From assembly GCF_008801835.1 (NCBI RefSeq), contig NZ_VZOW01000010.1:62001-126000 (forward strand): a stretch of DNA of 64,000 nt. Reading direction: 5' to 3'. The position numbers were made by a program, and so were the translations under genes. Position 1 is the stretch's first letter, and every line of letters starts with the position of its first letter. The notes under the pieces are model-generated. The model ran no database searches and had not been told where the DNA came from. It saw nothing but the letters and a program-made list of their open reading frames with translations. Source of the DNA: Cupriavidus pauculus. Its GTDB lineage: Bacteria; Pseudomonadota; Gammaproteobacteria; Burkholderiales; Burkholderiaceae. Positions 49,565 to 57,863 of the stretch are shown piece by piece.

Positions 49565-51985
49565 ATGTCCTTACCCAAGCCGAAGCGTACCCCGATCGGT
49601 CAGATGCTGATTGCGGCCGTACTGGTGTCGACCGCCGCGCCCGGCGCACTCGTGATCGGCACGGCTCACGCCCAAGCGGCCAGCACCGCGCAGAAGCTGG
49701 CGCCGCTAAGCTGGCCGCGCAACTTCGATGTGGCCAGCGACCATGTCGAGCTATACCAGCCGGAAATCGAAAAGTGGGACGGCAACCGGATCTCGGGTCG
49801 CGCGGCGGTGGCGATCGGCGCAAAGCAGGCGACGCCAACCTACGGGGTGGTGCGTTTCTCGGCGCAGGCAGATATCGACAAGCCGTCTTCGCTGGTGCAA
49901 CTGTCCGATATTCAGATCGATAGCGTCGATGTGCCAACACGCCCCGACGCCGCCGACAAGATTCGCCAGGCGCTGATCGCCCGCCTGTCGCCAAAGGGCC
50001 TGACCGTGCCGCTCGAGGAACTGCAGGCCAGCTACGCGGTGTCCCAGCAACTGGCGAAGGCCGACCGCGTACCGGTGAAAAACGATGCGCCGCAGATCCT
50101 GTTCGCCACCACGCCGACGATTCTGGTGCATGTGGACGGCGACCCGGTCTGGCGCGCCGTGGAGGGCAGCAGTTATCAGCGCGCCATCAACAGCCGGGCA
50201 CTTCTGTTGCGCGACGCGAGCAACGAGATGTGGCTGCAGGCGGCCGGTTACTGGTATCGATCGGAATCGGCGGGCGGGGCGTGGGAAGTCGTCGCCAGTC
50301 CGCCGGCTGCGCTGCTGGGCGCGGCCGGCAAGATCGCGGCGGCGACTGGCCAGCCCAAGCCCGATCCCATGTTGCCGGCCGATGGCAAAAAGCCGGCGCG
50401 CGCGCCGGTCGTGCTGATGGCGACGCGGCCGGCCGAACTGATCATCACGACGGGCGAGCCGCAGATGAAGCCGGTGGGCGGCGCGGGGCTGCTGACGATG
50501 GCGAATGCGGACCACGCGGTCTTCGTCGATCCCGCGAACAATCAGACCTACGTACTGATATCGGGCCGATGGTTTCGCGCCTCGATGCTGAACGGTCCGT
50601 GGGAATACGTGCCCGGCTCGCAGCTGCCGGCCGACTTCGCAAAGATCTCGCCACAGGATCCCAAGTCCAATGTGCTGGTGTCGGTGCCCGGTACACCCCA
50701 GGCGCGCGAGGCGGAAATCGCCGCCACCATTCCGCAGACGGCGTCGGTGTCACGCAGCAAGGCGACCATCGCGGTCACCTACGACGGCACGCCAAAGTTC
50801 GAACCTATTTCGGGCACGTCGCTGCACTACGCCGTGAATACCGGCACGCCGGTCATCGAGACCGACAGCTCGCACTATTACGCGGTCGCCAACGGCGTCT
50901 GGTTCACGGCCAGCGCGCCGGGCGGCCCGTGGCAGGTTGCCACCGAGGTGCCGTCGGCGATCTACACGATCCCGCCCAGTTCGCCGCTGTACTACGTCAC
51001 CTATGTGCGGATCTATTCGGTCACGCCGACGACCGTCGTGGTGGGCTACACGCCCGGCTATATGGGCGTGGTGGTGAGCCCGGATGGCACGGTGGTATAT
51101 GGCACCGGCTACGTCTATCCGCCATACGTCGGCAGCTATTACTACGGCTATCCCGTGACTTATGGATACGGCGCGGGATTCGGCATCGGCGTGGCCGAAG
51201 GGTTTGCGTTCGGTTTCGCGGCGGGCGCAATCTGGGGCGCGGCAGCGCCGTACTGGGGCCCGTACTGGTATGGCGGCGCAAGCTTCGTCAATATCAATTC
51301 AGCCAACTTCTATGGCCGCTGGGGACAGGGTACGGTGACGCATGCCGAGGGCTGGAACAGCTGGACGGGCACGCAATGGCGCGGCACGGCCGGCGCCGGC
51401 TATAACCCGACCACCGGCGCGCGATTCCAGGGTAGCCAGGGCGCGGCATTCAATCCTTATTCCGGCAACTTTGCGGCCGGCAGGCAGGGGTCGTTCGCCA
51501 ATCCGTCCACCGGGCGCGAAGGCGCGACGCGCGGCGGCGTGGCCGGCAATCAATACACCGGCAATTACGCCGCGGGCCGTCAGGCCGCGGGCTATAACGC
51601 GCAGACAGGTCGTGTTGGCGCCGCCGAAGCCGGTGTCGCCGGGAACGCGCAGACCGGACAGTACGCCGCCGGCAGCCGCGGTTTCGTCGCCAATCCGAAC
51701 AAGGACAACGCAGTGGTCTGGAATAACGGTAACGTCTATGCCGGCCACGACGGCAACGTCTACCAACACACGGACGGCGGATGGCAGAAGCACACCAGCA
51801 ACGGCTGGGAACCTGTGCAACAGAACAGTGAAGTTCACAACCAGCTCGAACAGCAACGACAGGCGCGCGAAGTGGGCCAGCAGCGCTTTGGCAACGCTGC
51901 TGCCCAGCAGTGGCAAGGCAGGTTCGCGCAAGGCGCCGGCGGGCGATTTGGCGGTGGTGGCCACTTCCACGGATTCCGTCGCTAG
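49565..51985 (+). CDS. Large exported protein with Gly/Tyr-rich region and C-terminal repeats
   Basis: This 806-residue protein starts with a signal peptide (about 13-36) and is alanine- and proline-rich. The N-terminal two thirds appear to contain repeated beta-rich units with W-F-R-A-S/G-P-W type motifs (WYRSESAGGAWEVV, WFRASMLNGPWEYV, WFTASAPGGPWQVA). A hydrophobic Gly/Tyr-rich patch follows (about 515-580), then degenerate repeats of about 20 residues built on (Y/F)NPxTG and AAGRQ (about 605-705), and a Gly/His-rich end. I recall similar proteins being annotated carbohydrate-binding family V/XII in Burkholderiales, but see no proven domain. ATG at 49565 opens the signal. Confidence 0.8.
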   Translation: MSLPKPKRTPIGQMLIAAVLVSTAAPGALVIGTAHAQAASTAQKLAPLSWPRNFDVASDHVELYQPEIEKWDGNRISGRAAVAIGAKQATPTYGVVRFSAQADIDKPSSLVQLSDIQIDSVDVPTRPDAADKIRQALIARLSPKGLTVPLEELQASYAVSQQLAKADRVPVKNDAPQILFATTPTILVHVDGDPVWRAVEGSSYQRAINSRALLLRDASNEMWLQAAGYWYRSESAGGAWEVVASPPAALLGAAGKIAAATGQPKPDPMLPADGKKPARAPVVLMATRPAELIITTGEPQMKPVGGAGLLTMANADHAVFVDPANNQTYVLISGRWFRASMLNGPWEYVPGSQLPADFAKISPQDPKSNVLVSVPGTPQAREAEIAATIPQTASVSRSKATIAVTYDGTPKFEPISGTSLHYAVNTGTPVIETDSSHYYAVANGVWFTASAPGGPWQVATEVPSAIYTIPPSSPLYYVTYVRIYSVTPTTVVVGYTPGYMGVVVSPDGTVVYGTGYVYPPYVGSYYYGYPVTYGYGAGFGIGVAEGFAFGFAAGAIWGAAAPYWGPYWYGGASFVNINSANFYGRWGQGTVTHAEGWNSWTGTQWRGTAGAGYNPTTGARFQGSQGAAFNPYSGNFAAGRQGSFANPSTGREGATRGGVAGNQYTGNYAAGRQAAGYNAQTGRVGAAEAGVAGNAQTGQYAAGSRGFVANPNKDNAVVWNNGNVYAGHDGNVYQHTDGGWQKHTSNGWEPVQQNSEVHNQLEQQRQAREVGQQRFGNAAAQQWQGRFAQGAGGRFGGGGHFHGFRR

Positions 51986-52035
51986 ACGCAGCCCTGGCGC
52001 TGCGCCGGCATCGCGCGGTCAGCGTGCTGCGCCTG

Positions 52036-53403
52036 TCAATGGCGTGCCGACCATTCCGTCTTTCGCACGCCGACGGCGGTGATCAGGCCATACGACGTAA
52101 TGCCCAGCGCGACGCCGAGGAAATGGCCGTCCAGGCCCATTCCGGCCATATTGGCCAGCAACCAGCCGCCGCCCGCGGCCAGCGCGATGCGGCTCAGGCC
52201 GGCGATGATCGGCCAACGCATGCGTCCGGCACCCATCGACGCAAAGTACAGTGCCATGCCAAGGCCGAAGCCTCCAAACGCCGGCCCGACCCACGACAGC
52301 GCACGCGCAGCAATGGCCGCGACTTCCGCGTCGCGCGTGAACAGCCGTGCGAACTGCTCCGGCGCCAGACCGACGGCCGCGCCCACGCTCCCGGCGATCA
52401 GCAGCGCAAGCAGCGCCCCGACCCACGCGGTGCGGCGCGCCGTATGCCAGTCGCCAGCGCCCACCGCGCGCCCGACCAGCGCGGTCAGCGCCGATCCCAC
52501 GCCGAAGGCCAGCGGAATCATCAGGAATTCCAGACGCGCCGAAACGCCGTAGGCGGCCACCGCCGTGGTGCCGAAATGCCGCAGTTGCGCGGTCACAAGA
52601 ATCGTCGTCAGATTGGCTACCGACGCCAGCGCGCACGCCACCAGTCCGACCGAAAGGATCCGGTAGAACAGGGCACCCGACGGCCGGACGCGCAGGGTCG
52701 GCACGAACCCCGCACCGCCGCGGATCACCACCCACGCCATCGCCAGCGCCGCGCCCCACGACACCAGCGCCAGTCCCGCTCCGATACCGGCCAGGCCCAT
52801 GCCGAGCGGCTCGGCAAACCACCATGACACGATCGGAAAGGCGATCCACATGCCGGCCAACACGCGCGCCGCCAACGCATGACGCCCGCCGCCGCGCAGC
52901 ACTGACGCCAGCGTATTGGCCAGCCACGCGGGCACCGCGCCCGCACCGAACAGCCAGATGGCGTATTGCGCCGCCGCTTCGGCCGCCGTCGCGCCGGCCA
53001 CTGCGCCGAACACTTCGCGCGGAAATCCGGCCAGCGCAATGGCAAACAGCAAGCCCGCCGTGACCGCGATGATCAGCGCGTGGATCACCAGCGAAGAGGC
53101 GTCTTCGCGCTTACCGGCCCCCAGCGCGCGTGCGATGGCCGAGACCACGCCGCCGCCCATCGCGCCGGTGGACATCTGTTGCAGCAGCAGCGCAAACGGC
53201 AGCACCACGGCCCAGCCGGCCAGCGCCGACGTGCCTTGACGGGCGGCCAGCCACGTTTCGATCAACTGCGCGCCGGCCTGGAGAAAGGCCACCAGGCTGG
53301 TCGGCGCGGCCAGCACAGCAATGCGGCGCGCAATGTCGGCGGAGGAAATCGGTTCGGCCGGCGTCGCGGCACCGCCCAGGGTCATCGCCTCAGGCTTGCT
53401 CAT
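52036..53403 (-). CDS. MATE family efflux transporter
   Basis: This 455-residue membrane protein has about twelve hydrophobic segments in two similar halves, the MATE layout. Such antiporters expel drugs or cations using Na+ or H+. ATG at 53403 lies within the 3' end of the HxlR gene (14-base overlap), so the regulator and exporter are likely one transcript. A longer in-frame start at 53463 would overlap further and is rejected. Confidence 0.9.
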   Translation of the reverse strand: MSKPEAMTLGGAATPAEPISSADIARRIAVLAAPTSLVAFLQAGAQLIETWLAARQGTSALAGWAVVLPFALLLQQMSTGAMGGGVVSAIARALGAGKREDASSLVIHALIIAVTAGLLFAIALAGFPREVFGAVAGATAAEAAAQYAIWLFGAGAVPAWLANTLASVLRGGGRHALAARVLAGMWIAFPIVSWWFAEPLGMGLAGIGAGLALVSWGAALAMAWVVIRGGAGFVPTLRVRPSGALFYRILSVGLVACALASVANLTTILVTAQLRHFGTTAVAAYGVSARLEFLMIPLAFGVGSALTALVGRAVGAGDWHTARRTAWVGALLALLIAGSVGAAVGLAPEQFARLFTRDAEVAAIAARALSWVGPAFGGFGLGMALYFASMGAGRMRWPIIAGLSRIALAAGGGWLLANMAGMGLDGHFLGVALGITSYGLITAVGVRKTEWSARH

Positions 53404-53932
53404 CGGCCGCCTCCTTGCTGGGAGCGTTTTCGACGGGCCGATCCTGGCCATCGACATCGCCAAATCTTGCGCGCAGATAACGGCCGGCCCCTGGGCCCGG
53501 CCGCACGCGCAGATCGTCCACGCCGATTGCGCTGCCGTCGGCCCGCGTCAGCCGACCGGCGACGATCTCGTTGCCCTCGCGCCGGTCTTCCAGCACCGTC
53601 AGCGGCCCCTTTTCATCGGCCAGCCAACGGTCGGCCCACGACTTGAGCGCCACGTAGACGGGAAAGAAGTCGCGTCCCATCTCGGTCAACTGGTACACAT
53701 GGCGCGCGCCGCCGCCCGGCGCCGGCACTTTCGCCAGCAGCCCGTGCTCCACCAGCGTCTTGAGGCGCGCGCTGAGGATGTTGGGCGCAATGCCCAGATG
53801 CTTCTCGAATTCATCGAAACGCGAACTGCCGTAATACGCCTCGCGCATCAGCAGGATGGCCCAGCGCTCACCCAGCATCGCCATCGAACGGGCGACAGGG
53901 CAGGGCATGCTGGCAAAGTCTGTAGGCGCCAT
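53390..53932 (-). CDS. HxlR family transcriptional regulator
   Basis: This 180-residue protein has the HxlR winged-helix domain (CPVARSMAMLGERWAILLMRE, then FDEFEKHLGIAPNILSARLK and the LxxHGLL wing). The N-terminal Cys (about 11) is the residue that senses electrophiles or disulfide stress in several members. It precedes and overlaps the MATE gene, so it probably controls it. An inverted repeat in its own promoter suggests autoregulation. The GGGAG ribosome site supports ATG at 53932. Confidence 0.93.
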   Translation of the reverse strand: MAPTDFASMPCPVARSMAMLGERWAILLMREAYYGSSRFDEFEKHLGIAPNILSARLKTLVEHGLLAKVPAPGGGARHVYQLTEMGRDFFPVYVALKSWADRWLADEKGPLTVLEDRREGNEIVAGRLTRADGSAIGVDDLRVRPGPGAGRYLRARFGDVDGQDRPVENAPSKEAADEQA

Positions 53933-53970
53933 GGTCTCCCTTTTTTACTTTTGAAATGCAAGTTTAGGGA

Positions 53971-53992
53971 ATCATAGCTTGCAAATCGCAAG
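53971..53992 (-). promoter_or_regulatory. HxlR promoter with overlapping inverted repeat
   Basis: On the minus strand a TATGAT -10 (53976-53971) is preceded by CTTGC-AAATC-GCAAG type dyad (53978-53992) where the spacer and -35 would be. A second ACTTGC half-site lies downstream near 53957-53962. This is the arrangement expected for an autorepressor. Confidence 0.5.
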
Positions 53993-54010
53993 TGTGCCGG
54001 GATTTTGTTT

Positions 54011-54931
54011 TTACGCGGCCGAGAACACCTCCAGCCCGGCGATCGCGTCGCGAAGGAATCCGATCAGGGCCCGCGTGGCCATCGACAGATGCGGGTTGGG
54101 CGTGGTGATGATGTAAAGCCGGTTTCCCAGCCCTTCGGGTTTCCAGTCCGGCAGCACCGGCACCAGCGACCCGCGCCGCACATCGTCCCAGCCCATGTAG
54201 CGCGGCAGCAGGCTGATGCCGTGGCCCTGGCGCACCGCGTTCATCAGGAACGGAAAGTGTTCGGATTGCAGATAGGGTGTGATCTCGACATCCTCGCGTT
54301 CCGGCCCGCATGTCGAATCCCGACCCAGGGTCAATAAGAATCGTCTGGATGTGTATGGCGGGCACAGGAAGCGGCACGCGGTCAGATCGGCGGGCTTGTT
54401 CAGTAGCGGCACCCGGGCCAGATATTCGGGCGATGCGCACAGTTGCCAGCGGATCGCGCAGACTTCGCGCGCCACGGTATCGAGCGGCGGTTCGGACGTC
54501 ACCTTCAACGCGACATCGATCTCGGCGGCGATCAGATCGGTGACGCGGTTGGCAAAGAACACGCGCAGCGAGATGCCCGGATGTCGTTCGGCAAACTGCA
54601 GCAGCAGCGGCGCGATGAACGCATCGCCAAGGCCGGTCGGCACGCTGACGCGCACGTGGCCGCGCAGGGTTTTGCCCAGACTGTCGATTTCGGCGCGCGC
54701 GGCGGCGACTTCCTGCAGGATGCGCAAGCCATGCTCATACAGCGACTGGCCCGCGTCGGTCATTTCGAGCCGGCGGGTGGTTCGCCGCAACAGCATCGTC
54801 CCGGCCTGCTCCTCCAACTGGGCCAACTGGCGGCTCACCTGGGAACGCGTGACGCCGCGCCGCCGGCCGGCTTCCGCCAGATTGCCGGCCTCGACGATAT
54901 CCACAAAAGCTTGAACAAGATTGAGGTCCAT
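54011..54931 (-). CDS. LysR family transcriptional regulator
   Basis: This 306-residue protein has the LysR helix-turn-helix (about 1-60, with GNLAEAGRRRGVTRSQVSRQLAQLE) and a C-terminal effector-binding domain (about 90-300). It diverges from an acyl-CoA synthetase gene and a Bug protein gene, which it likely controls. The ligand is unknown; it may be a carboxylic acid, given its neighbours. Confidence 0.93.
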   Translation of the reverse strand: MDLNLVQAFVDIVEAGNLAEAGRRRGVTRSQVSRQLAQLEEQAGTMLLRRTTRRLEMTDAGQSLYEHGLRILQEVAAARAEIDSLGKTLRGHVRVSVPTGLGDAFIAPLLLQFAERHPGISLRVFFANRVTDLIAAEIDVALKVTSEPPLDTVAREVCAIRWQLCASPEYLARVPLLNKPADLTACRFLCPPYTSRRFLLTLGRDSTCGPEREDVEITPYLQSEHFPFLMNAVRQGHGISLLPRYMGWDDVRRGSLVPVLPDWKPEGLGNRLYIITTPNPHLSMATRALIGFLRDAIAGLEVFSAA

Positions 54932-54950
54932 GCGACGAATCCGAAAGCAA

Positions 54951-54964
54951 CGTCAAGTTTGACG
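54951..54964. promoter_or_regulatory. Candidate LysR operator
   Basis: CGTCAA-GT-TTGACG is a perfect 14-base dyad, flanked by CAA on both sides, 20 bases upstream of the lysR start and about 100 upstream of the synthetase gene. Position and symmetry fit a LysR binding site. Confidence 0.6.
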
Positions 54965-55060
54965 CAACATTGTGATTCCGCTGGAAGGGATTGTCGATGC
55001 AGGCGCGCGTCGTTAAAGTGATCCGCTGCTAGTCATAAGGCAATTACAAGGAGACATCGC

Positions 55061-56554
55061 ATGGCCGCAGACCTCTGGTTCGAATCATTGCATCGCGCGG
55101 GCGCGGACGTACTGGATCGCGGCACGAGGCTGGCGGGCGGACTGGGGCAGTTGGGGTTGGGCGAGGGCGGCGTGGTGGCGGTGCTGCTTCGTAACGATCC
55201 CGTTTTTGCCGACGTGGTGTTTGCCTGCCGCACGGCGGGCACCTACTACTGCCCCATTAACTGGCACTTCACGGCCGAGGAAGTGCGATTCCTGCTGCAC
55301 GATAGCGGCGCGCGCGTGTTGATTGCCGATGCCGATCTCCTTCCGGCCGTGCAGGCGGTGCTACCGCCCGGAATGGTGGTGTTGAGCGTCAATGGCGCGC
55401 ACCCCGATGCAATTGAATATGAGCCGTGGCTCCAGACGCGAGCCCCCTACGACGGGCCGCGCGTTGCGCCGCGCGGGCACCTGGCCTATACGTCCGGCAC
55501 GACCGGGCGGCCGAAGGGCGTGCTGCGCCAGCCCGTGCCGCTCGACCAGCTCGATGATCAGCTCGCCCGCATGCGGTCTGTCGTAGCCAAGGCGATCGGC
55601 ATCGTTCCCGGATGCCGCGCGCTGATGTCCGCGCCGCTCTATCACAGCGCGCCAAGCGTATTTGTGCAGAATGCCTTGCAGATCGCGGAGCGGCTGGTCC
55701 TTACGCCGCGCTTCGATCCGGAGCAGGTCCTGGCGCTGGTCGAAAAGCACCGCATCGACGTGCTTTATCTGGTGCCGATCATGTACGTGCGGCTGCTGAA
55801 GTTGCCGCCGGAAGTGCGCGCCCGGTACGACCTGTCATCGATTCGCTTTGTGGCGTCGACCGGGTCGCCGTGCGCCCCGGAAACCAAGCGCGCCATGCTC
55901 GAGTGGTTCGGACCGGTGATTCACGAAACCTACGCGTCGAGCGAAGCCGGCATGATCACCGTGGCCACGCCTGCCGACGCGTTGTCGCGCCCAGGCACGG
56001 CAGGACGTCCCGTCGACGATGCCAGTATTCGGATCCTGAGTGAGGACGGCAAGCCGTGCGCGCCCGGCGAAGTGGGGCTGGTCTATGTCCGCCAGCCCGC
56101 GTATCCCGACTTCACCTATCTGAACAACGATGCGGCACGGCGCGCCATCGATGTCGACGGCCGCGTCGCGCTGGGCGACCTTGGCTATGTCGATGCCGAC
56201 GGCTACCTGTTCATCTGCGATCGGGCCTCGGATATGGTGATTTCCGGCGGCGTGAACATCTACCCGGCCGAGATCGAGCATGAACTTGCGAACTATCCCG
56301 GCGTGGCAGATTGCGTGGTGTTTGGCGTGCCTGACGACGAATACGGCGAGCGACTGCATGGCGTGATCCAGCCGGTTGCGGGCGCCAGCGTCGCGCCTGA
56401 AGCGGTTGTGGAGTGGTTACGTGGGCGGCTTTCCGGCTTCAAGGTGCCGCGCACCATCGAGATCGTCGCGCAATTGCCGCGCGACGAAACCGGCAAGCTC
56501 GCCAAGCGGCGATTGCGCGATCAGCATTGGGCCGGCCGCCAACGGCGCGTATAG
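55061..56554 (+). CDS. AMP-dependent acyl-CoA synthetase
   Basis: This 497-residue enzyme activates a carboxylic acid to an acyl-CoA through an acyl-AMP. Motifs: P-loop YTSGTTGRPKG (about 144-155), YASSEAG, the GDLGYVDADGYLFICDR hinge, and the catalytic Lys in RDETGKLAKR. It is of the medium-chain/aryl or long-chain group; substrate not clear. It begins after an AAGGAGA ribosome site, divergent from lysR, and is followed by a Bug binding protein that may deliver the same acid. Confidence 0.93.
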   Translation: MAADLWFESLHRAGADVLDRGTRLAGGLGQLGLGEGGVVAVLLRNDPVFADVVFACRTAGTYYCPINWHFTAEEVRFLLHDSGARVLIADADLLPAVQAVLPPGMVVLSVNGAHPDAIEYEPWLQTRAPYDGPRVAPRGHLAYTSGTTGRPKGVLRQPVPLDQLDDQLARMRSVVAKAIGIVPGCRALMSAPLYHSAPSVFVQNALQIAERLVLTPRFDPEQVLALVEKHRIDVLYLVPIMYVRLLKLPPEVRARYDLSSIRFVASTGSPCAPETKRAMLEWFGPVIHETYASSEAGMITVATPADALSRPGTAGRPVDDASIRILSEDGKPCAPGEVGLVYVRQPAYPDFTYLNNDAARRAIDVDGRVALGDLGYVDADGYLFICDRASDMVISGGVNIYPAEIEHELANYPGVADCVVFGVPDDEYGERLHGVIQPVAGASVAPEAVVEWLRGRLSGFKVPRTIEIVAQLPRDETGKLAKRRLRDQHWAGRQRRV

Positions 56555-56653
56555 CCGCGGTCGATTGGCGTCGCCGATTGCCGCTTTCCAGAGCCCGCTT
56601 TCGAAGCGCATCGCCAACGCAACAAACAACAAAGAAGACACAGGAGACAACAC

Positions 56654-57625
56654 ATGAATCGAAGAATCTTGCTGATGCTGGCCGCCGCGCTCGGCGTCGC
56701 TGTCGCCGCGCCCGCAACGTTCGCGGCGTGGCCGGAGCGTCCGATCAAACTGGTTGTGCCTTACACGCCGGGCGGATCCACTGACCAGTTCGGCCGCGCG
56801 CTGGCCGAAGGCATGACGCGTGGGCTGAAGCAGCCAGTTGTGGTGGAGAATCGCCCCGGCGCCAATACGATGGTCGGCACGCAGAGCGTGGCCCGTGCGC
56901 AGCCCGACGGCTACACGGTGCTGATGGGCACCAGCGCCAGCATGGTGCTGAATCCGCTGCTCTACAAGAAGACGGGATACGACCCGAAGGACTTCAAGGT
57001 CATCCTGATTGGCATCGAAGTGCCGTTGGTGGTGGTCACCAACAATCAGGTGCAGGCCAGCAACCTCAAGGACTTTGCCGCGTATGCCAAGGCAGCCGGC
57101 GGCAAACTCAACTATTCGTCGGTGGGACTTGGCAATCCGCTGCAATTGGCGACGGAAATGTTGAAGTCCGAACTCGGCATCGACATGACGCATGTGCCGT
57201 ACAACGGCAGCGCACCCGCGTTGTCGGCATTGCTGGCCAACGATGTGCAATTGATGGTCGATGTGGTCAGCACATCGCTGCCGCATATCAAGGCGGGCAA
57301 GCTCAAGGCGCTGGCCGTGACCGGGCGCTCGCGGCTCGAGGTGCTGCCGAACGTGCCGACGGTGGCGGAAAGCGGCCATCCGAATTTCCATGCCGCGACA
57401 TGGTTCGGCCTTGCGGTGCCCGCGCAGACCCCGCCGGAAGCCGTCGCCAAGCTGCAGGCCGCTGCGTCGCATGTCCTGACCGAAGCCGCGTTCCGCAACA
57501 CGTTTAGCGCGCTGGGATTACTGGTGCAAGCGCCGCGCACCCAGGCCGAAATCGATCGCTACGTGGCTGCCGACCGCGAAAGCTGGGGAAAGGTCATTCG
57601 GGATAACCACATCAGCCTGGACTGA
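56654..57625 (+). CDS. Bug-family (TctC-like) periplasmic binding protein
   Basis: This 323-residue exported protein has a signal peptide (about 1-24, AFA), the family start WPERPIKLVVPYTPGGSTDQ, an ENRPGANT ligand loop and a closing VPTVAESGHPN. It is typical in length. Its gene follows the acyl-CoA synthetase by 99 bases with a strong AGGAGA ribosome site, so uptake and activation of one carboxylate seem linked. No TctA/TctB partner is near. Confidence 0.92.
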   Translation: MNRRILLMLAAALGVAVAAPATFAAWPERPIKLVVPYTPGGSTDQFGRALAEGMTRGLKQPVVVENRPGANTMVGTQSVARAQPDGYTVLMGTSASMVLNPLLYKKTGYDPKDFKVILIGIEVPLVVVTNNQVQASNLKDFAAYAKAAGGKLNYSSVGLGNPLQLATEMLKSELGIDMTHVPYNGSAPALSALLANDVQLMVDVVSTSLPHIKAGKLKALAVTGRSRLEVLPNVPTVAESGHPNFHAATWFGLAVPAQTPPEAVAKLQAAASHVLTEAAFRNTFSALGLLVQAPRTQAEIDRYVAADRESWGKVIRDNHISLD

Positions 57626-57641
57626 CGGCTGAAACTGCGGG

Positions 57642-57722
57642 TGCCACTGCCACTGCCACTGCCAATGTCGATGTCGATGTCGATGGCGATGGCGATGGCG
57701 ATGGCGATGGCGATGGCGATGT
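57642..57722. repeat. Hexanucleotide tandem repeat tract
   Basis: About 13 six-base units lie between the Bug gene and the ClC gene: about three of CCACTG, then a change through CAATGT, three of TCGATG, then about six of GCGATG. On either strand it stays open and could read as MA, HR or IAID repeats, but no start or ribosome site supports a protein. Units of six keep any frame but may expand or contract by slippage. Confidence 0.85.
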
Positions 57723-57863
57723 TGGAAGTCGGTGGCGATGGCAGATGGCATCCAGCGGCAGTCGGCTGGCCGATGGGGCGTATAGTTCGGGGTGGTCGAC
57801 GTGGTCTCGCTGCGTCGACGACTTCGCCCCCTTCAGTTCCACGCACGCTGCCGCATTCCCGCC

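Noticed and set aside
51395..51700. Direct repeats in the exported protein as a CRISPR array
   Set aside because: The units are degenerate, coding, of uneven length and without conserved spacers; they encode NPxTG protein repeats.
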